Made by a program: the position numbers and the translations under genes
Assembly (NCBI GenBank): GCA_020199775.1
Contig: JAIVJZ010000040.1
Span: 930,001-994,000 of the forward strand
Direction of reading: 5' to 3'
Source of the DNA: Acidobacteriota bacterium
Lineage (GTDB): Bacteria; Acidobacteriota; Blastocatellia; Pyrinomonadales; Pyrinomonadaceae
Length of the DNA: 64,000 nucleotides
Shown here: piece by piece, positions 60,897 to 64,000 of the stretch
How positions within the stretch are numbered: position 1 is the first letter of the stretch
Layout: each line of letters starts with the position of its first letter
Notes under the pieces: generated by a model
What the model was told of the DNA's origin: nothing
Database searches by the model: none
The model's input: only the letters and a program-made list of their open reading frames with translations

Positions 60897-61916
60897 CTAC
60901 ATCGGGTCGTCGCCGTCAACGGCTCGCTTTTTCGGGGGCGGCGCGGTGGCCTCCGCTTCCAGTTTTCCCTGACCGCCGTAGCCGTCATTGACCTTCGCTT
61001 CCATGACTTCAAACGTGAGCGACAATTTGCCCTCGTCGGCGGCGAACTGCCCGCGCGCGCGCAACGGGTAGCGCGGCGGCGGGACGAACGAACCGGGGTC
61101 GAGGCGCGTGAGCGCGAGCGCGCCTTCCGGCGTGACCGTGCCGGTCGTCACGTCTTGCAACGAGCGCTTTCCTTCCGCGCCCGTGCCCGCGAGCGCGAAG
61201 AAGACGGTCGCGAGTTGCGCGTGGCGCATGACGCGCAGGTCGCCCGAGAGCACGGAGCGTTCGGGGCGACCGGCGAAGCCGCCCATACGCGTGAATTCGC
61301 CCGCGCCCACTGTGTACGGGCGGGCGGCCTCCTGCCACGACGCGTCGAGTTCGAGCGCGAGCGGCCTGTCTTCGTGAACCGGGACGGAGACGATCTGAAA
61401 AGCGGAGGTGAGAGCCATCGTGGTGAACGCATCTTTCGCCGGGGTCTTTTCCGAGACGCGCACGCCGCCGCCCGGCGCGCTCGCCCGCGTGATCCGCACG
61501 CCGTAGCCGCCGCTCCGCCGCTGGCCGAGGAAGGCCGCGACCACGGCGTTCGACTTGAAGAAGTCCGCGCCGAGTTCCGGCAGCTTGTCGTGCAACCGGC
61601 GGAGGAGGCCGTAAGTCTGCGCGTCGCGCGCCACGGCGATGAAAGACTCTCTGACTGAACTGTGACCGCCGCCCGCCAACTCTTTGATCTCGCCCGCAAC
61701 TTTTGTCTCCAAATTTTCCTCCCCTTCCGTGACCGGCGAAGGCTGCTGCGGCGTCGAAGGCTGCGGCGTCTGCGTCTTGGGCCTGGACTGCCCGCCCCCG
61801 TTCGCGCCTTCTTCGCGCGGCGCGACGGTACACGCGCTCGCCCCCGTCGCGCCGAAGACGAACGCCGTGAGCATCAACGCGAGGCCAAACATTTTTCGAG
61901 TCATCTTCGTGTCCAT
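60897..61916 (-). CDS. Putative lipoprotein with PrcB-like C-terminal domain
   Basis: 339 aa. Signal peptide followed by ASAC, a plausible lipobox, then a Pro/Gln/Thr-rich linker. From about residue 85 a PrcB-like domain is visible: FKSNAVVAAFLGQRRSGGYGVRITRA, with the FLG..(x)SGGYGVRI core of that family. A second domain follows to a lysine-rich end. PrcB-like domains belong to accessory subunits of surface proteases. No protease gene adjoins it. Confidence 0.7.
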   Translation of the reverse strand: MDTKMTRKMFGLALMLTAFVFGATGASACTVAPREEGANGGGQSRPKTQTPQPSTPQQPSPVTEGEENLETKVAGEIKELAGGGHSSVRESFIAVARDAQTYGLLRRLHDKLPELGADFFKSNAVVAAFLGQRRSGGYGVRITRASAPGGGVRVSEKTPAKDAFTTMALTSAFQIVSVPVHEDRPLALELDASWQEAARPYTVGAGEFTRMGGFAGRPERSVLSGDLRVMRHAQLATVFFALAGTGAEGKRSLQDVTTGTVTPEGALALTRLDPGSFVPPPRYPLRARGQFAADEGKLSLTFEVMEAKVNDGYGGQGKLEAEATAPPPKKRAVDGDDPM

Positions 61917-62172
61917 TTCGTTAAAGGGCTTGCTGCCGCCCTACTGTTTTGAAAAGCGGGAGAGTTCGAGACATTGAGACAAACGCGCGCGGGAGAGGAC
62001 GCGCCGGGGCGGGGGATAAAGCCCGCGCAAGGTGTGATTCAAACGCCGCCGTAATGTTTGCCCGCTTGATTCTAACAAAGTTCGGGTATTCGGAGGGGTC
62101 GCGCACGCCTTCGCGGCTGAACGCGCGGGCGATTTTCGGTTACACTGTGGGCACACGGATTGGAGCGAAGCG

Positions 62173-62352
62173 ATGTCAACAGTTGAAGAGAAACCGCCTT
62201 TGATTTGCGAACGCTGCGACAAAGAGAGCGCGCACATGACCGAGGTGAGAGAGGCGGACGGCCGCGCTCACCACATCTGCTGGACGTGTCTCTATCGCAC
62301 GGAGAAGCGCATCAACGTCAACCGGCGTTGGCAGAGATCGCGGCGCGGCTAG
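62173..62352 (+). CDS. Small zinc-ribbon protein
   Basis: 59 aa (MSTVEEKPPLICERCDKESA...RRWQRSRRG). CERC and CWTC, 23 residues apart, form a four-cysteine zinc site; the tail is strongly basic. A possible nucleic-acid-binding or adaptor protein. No close Shine-Dalgarno except GGAGCGAAGCG directly before the ATG. Confidence 0.65.
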   Translation: MSTVEEKPPLICERCDKESAHMTEVREADGRAHHICWTCLYRTEKRINVNRRWQRSRRG

Positions 62353-62683
62353 ACGCCCCCGGCGGGCGTTTGGCGCACACGTTCAAAGCCCCGGCGGCGT
62401 GCTTTTAGGAAGCGCGCCGGTTATGTTAATTTTAGTTGTCGTGTGGGCACACAGGTTCGCGCGCCGGACGACGAGCACGGGCGACGCGGACGGCGTTTGT
62501 TGCATCCGAGCAGGGAACGCACGCGCTCCGCGACGGCTTCGCACAACGATAACCTGTGCGGTCTTGGCAGCGTTGGCCGGTAAAGTTTCGCCGCGGTCAT
62601 CCGGGAGCGAGACACCCCACAAGACCCAACCCTCTCTAGTTGATTGTTTTTGGTTTCTTTCAAACTGTAGGAGTATTTTTCTG
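62353..62683. other. Intergenic region, no gene seen
   Basis: 330 bases between the zinc-ribbon gene and the phosphatase gene. The frame of the phosphatase is open back to 62399 but without conserved sequence and before the signal peptide. A GTAGGAG ribosome binding site lies at about 62667. No promoter can be placed with confidence. Confidence 0.5.
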
Positions 62684-63292
62684 ATGCGTATGAAGCGTGA
62701 TTTCTCTCAACGTAGTGTCGGCGCTCTCCTCGTCGTTCTTGCTCTTTCCGCAGTCTCCTTCGCACAGTCCGCGCAACAATCCTTTTCCGACGTTAAAATC
62801 AAAAATTTCGGCCAGATGGACGAGCGTTTCTATCGCGGCGCGCAGCCGAAGAAAGAAGACTATCGCAGCCTCGCCGCGCTCGGCATCAAGACCGTGATCG
62901 ATTTGCGCGACGACTCGAAGGCATACGAGAAGCCCGCCGTGGAAGCCCTCGGCATGCGCTACGTCAACATCCCGATGAGCGACAAAGATTACCCGCGCGA
63001 GGAACAGATCGCGGCGTTCTTGAAACTCGCCAACGACCCCGACACGGGCGCGTTCTACGTCCACTGCGCGGGCGGGCGACACCGCACGGGCGTGATGGGC
63101 GCGGTCTACCGCTTCACGAAGTACGGCTGGAATTACGAACAGGTTTACAAGGAGATGAAAGACTACGACTTCTACTCGCGTTGGGGACACGGCGACATGA
63201 AGAAGTACGTGCAGGATTACTGGCAGCGCGTGCAGACGCAGCCCGCGCCCGCGACGGCAGCCGCAATCACCGCCGCACCCGCTTTGAAATAA
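62684..63292 (+). CDS. Secreted dual-specificity/tyrosine phosphatase-like protein
   Basis: 202 aa from ATG 62684, giving a clean signal peptide (GALLVVLALSAVSFAQ). The protein tyrosine phosphatase signature VHCAGGRHRTGV (HCxxGxxRTG) is intact, and IKTVIDLRDD, upstream, supplies the general-acid region typical of DSP/KAP-like enzymes. Exported, so the substrate is likely a surface phosphate ester or a phosphoprotein outside the cytoplasm. Followed by a strong terminator. Confidence 0.9.
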   Translation: MRMKRDFSQRSVGALLVVLALSAVSFAQSAQQSFSDVKIKNFGQMDERFYRGAQPKKEDYRSLAALGIKTVIDLRDDSKAYEKPAVEALGMRYVNIPMSDKDYPREEQIAAFLKLANDPDTGAFYVHCAGGRHRTGVMGAVYRFTKYGWNYEQVYKEMKDYDFYSRWGHGDMKKYVQDYWQRVQTQPAPATAAAITAAPALK

Positions 63293-63310
63293 TTCGGGTT
63301 TTCATTAACG

Positions 63311-63353
63311 AAAAAACCGTGGCCGCTTCCAGTTGAAGCGGCCACGGTTTTTT
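63311..63353 (+). terminator. Rho-independent terminator
   Basis: A perfect 19-bp stem: AAAAAACCGTGGCCGCTTC (63311-63329) with GAAGCGGCCACGGTTTTTT (63335-63353), loop CAGTT. It serves the phosphatase gene and, by symmetry, the convergent DUF4956 gene. Confidence 0.92.
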
Positions 63354-63391
63354 ATGTCTCCATCTTCTTACCTCGCGCGGGCGCGCGAGGG

Positions 63392-64000
63392 CTATTGATA
63401 AATTTGGTTGCCCGTGCCCTTCGTCTGTTCCCATTCGATGCCTTCGATGTGCTGTGGGTCGGACGACATGATCTCTTCGCTCAAGGCGTCGGTGCTGACG
63501 CTGAGATTCATGTTCAGGAAATAGACGATGCAGCCGACGGGCTCTTCCGCGTCCGAAGGGTCGAGCTGTCGCAACTCGGCGTTGAACCTGTGACGCCGGA
63601 AGAGGCTTATGAGCGTCTCCTGCGTCCGCGTCGTGTCGCGCGTCTTGACCGTTACCAGAATGGGGCGCACGACCTGTCCGAGTTCGTAGTGTTCGAGCAC
63701 CCAGAGCAGCGGGAAGACGAAGAGGGCGAGCGTGAGCGCGAGTTCCCAGCGGCCGACGCCCGTCGCCAAACCGACGGCGAGGCTGATCAGGAGGACGGTC
63801 ACTTCCTTCGGGTCGCGGATGTTCGTGCGGAAGCGGACGAGCGAAGCGGCGGCGAAGATGCCGAAGGCGCGCGCCGCGCTGTCGCCCACGATCATCATCA
63901 GCGCGGAGGCGACGACGGCGAGCAGGATTTGCGTCTGCGCCACATAGGGGTTGCGCGGGAGCGAAGGCACGCCGCGGCGCGGCCGGAAGGCCAACGCCGC
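63392..64000 (-). CDS. DUF4956 family membrane protein, 5' end outside the window
   Basis: About 202 residues visible; the frame is open to the window edge. Three or four membrane segments are followed by a cytoplasmic beta domain. The family hallmark FGIFAAASLVRFRTNIRDPKEVTVLLISLAVGLATG is present. DUF4956 genes often neighbour VTC-domain and CotH-like genes; that side lies beyond the window. Function not established. Confidence 0.88.
   Translation of the reverse strand, partial: AALAFRPRRGVPSLPRNPYVAQTQILLAVVASALMMIVGDSAARAFGIFAAASLVRFRTNIRDPKEVTVLLISLAVGLATGVGRWELALTLALFVFPLLWVLEHYELGQVVRPILVTVKTRDTTRTQETLISLFRRHRFNAELRQLDPSDAEEPVGCIVYFLNMNLSVSTDALSEEIMSSDPQHIEGIEWEQTKGTGNQIYQ

Overview
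The window is GC-rich bacterial chromosome, well over 60% G+C by eye, densely packed with genes on both strands. I see no rRNA, tRNA, CRISPR array or recognisable transposase. The gene mix (TonB-receptor-like C-terminus, PDZ-containing sensor kinase with an NtrC-type regulator, Ser/Thr kinase with TPRs, many secreted proteases, DUF5996, a KaiC-like ATPase paired with a hybrid kinase, an ergothioneine cluster) suggests an Acidobacteriota chromosome, perhaps of the Blastocatellia/Pyrinomonadales type. That assignment is inference from gene content.

Layout. 1-6.5 kb: end of an outer-membrane barrel, then a PDZ/GAF/PAS histidine kinase and its probable sigma-54 activator, with a small-protein gene between them. 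6.5-18.8 kb: secreted carboxypeptidase-regulatory-like protein; KaiC-like ATPase overlapping a hybrid kinase; DUF5996 protein and an SLC13 transporter; 2-hydroxyacid dehydrogenase whose stop codon lies in a MITE-like repeat; and a two-gene operon of a FAD oxidoreductase-GNAT fusion and a winged-helix/2OG-Fe oxygenase. 19-31 kb: zinc-ribbon subtilase, Mo-pterin oxidoreductase, MscS, HtrA, NUDIX-MBL fusion, GNAT, chelatase-type AAA+/VWA pair enclosing two solo HicB genes, pterin dehydratase and a CpxP-like protein. 31-40 kb: pentapeptide-TIR protein, DUF1015-serA-SDR-serC, PD40 protein and M28 peptidase. 40-50 kb: RRM protein, TPR-Ser/Thr kinase followed by two small genes sharing a PPIIVQGGGS motif, FAD oxidoreductase, LCM-type methyltransferase and FAD/lactone oxidase. 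51-56 kb: egtA-egtD and divergent egtB, then mscL. 56-64 kb: an endo/exonuclease/phosphatase gene and a cardiolipin-synthase-like gene that flank an AT-rich three-gene island, an HTH gene divergent from a frameshifted small gene, a PrcB-domain lipoprotein, a secreted tyrosine phosphatase and a DUF4956 protein.

Two things stand out. First, at least twelve intergenic hairpins share one architecture (arms made of imperfect 7-bp tandem repeats, copied inverted) while the 7-mer differs from element to element. They lie tight against stop or start codons and sometimes supply the last codons of genes. Second, the 1.85-kb AT-rich island at 56.9-58.7 kb sits between the two separated arms of such a hairpin. 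It splits a co-oriented pair that I recall as neighbours elsewhere (ybhP/clsB), and it has its own promoter with an embedded operator-like palindrome. This is the best candidate for an undescribed, mobile, self-regulated gene system.

Other notable items are a duplicated transporter 5' end that now forms a 28-codon leader overlapping a DUF5996 gene, and a near-leaderless HTH gene facing a strong sigma-70 promoter.
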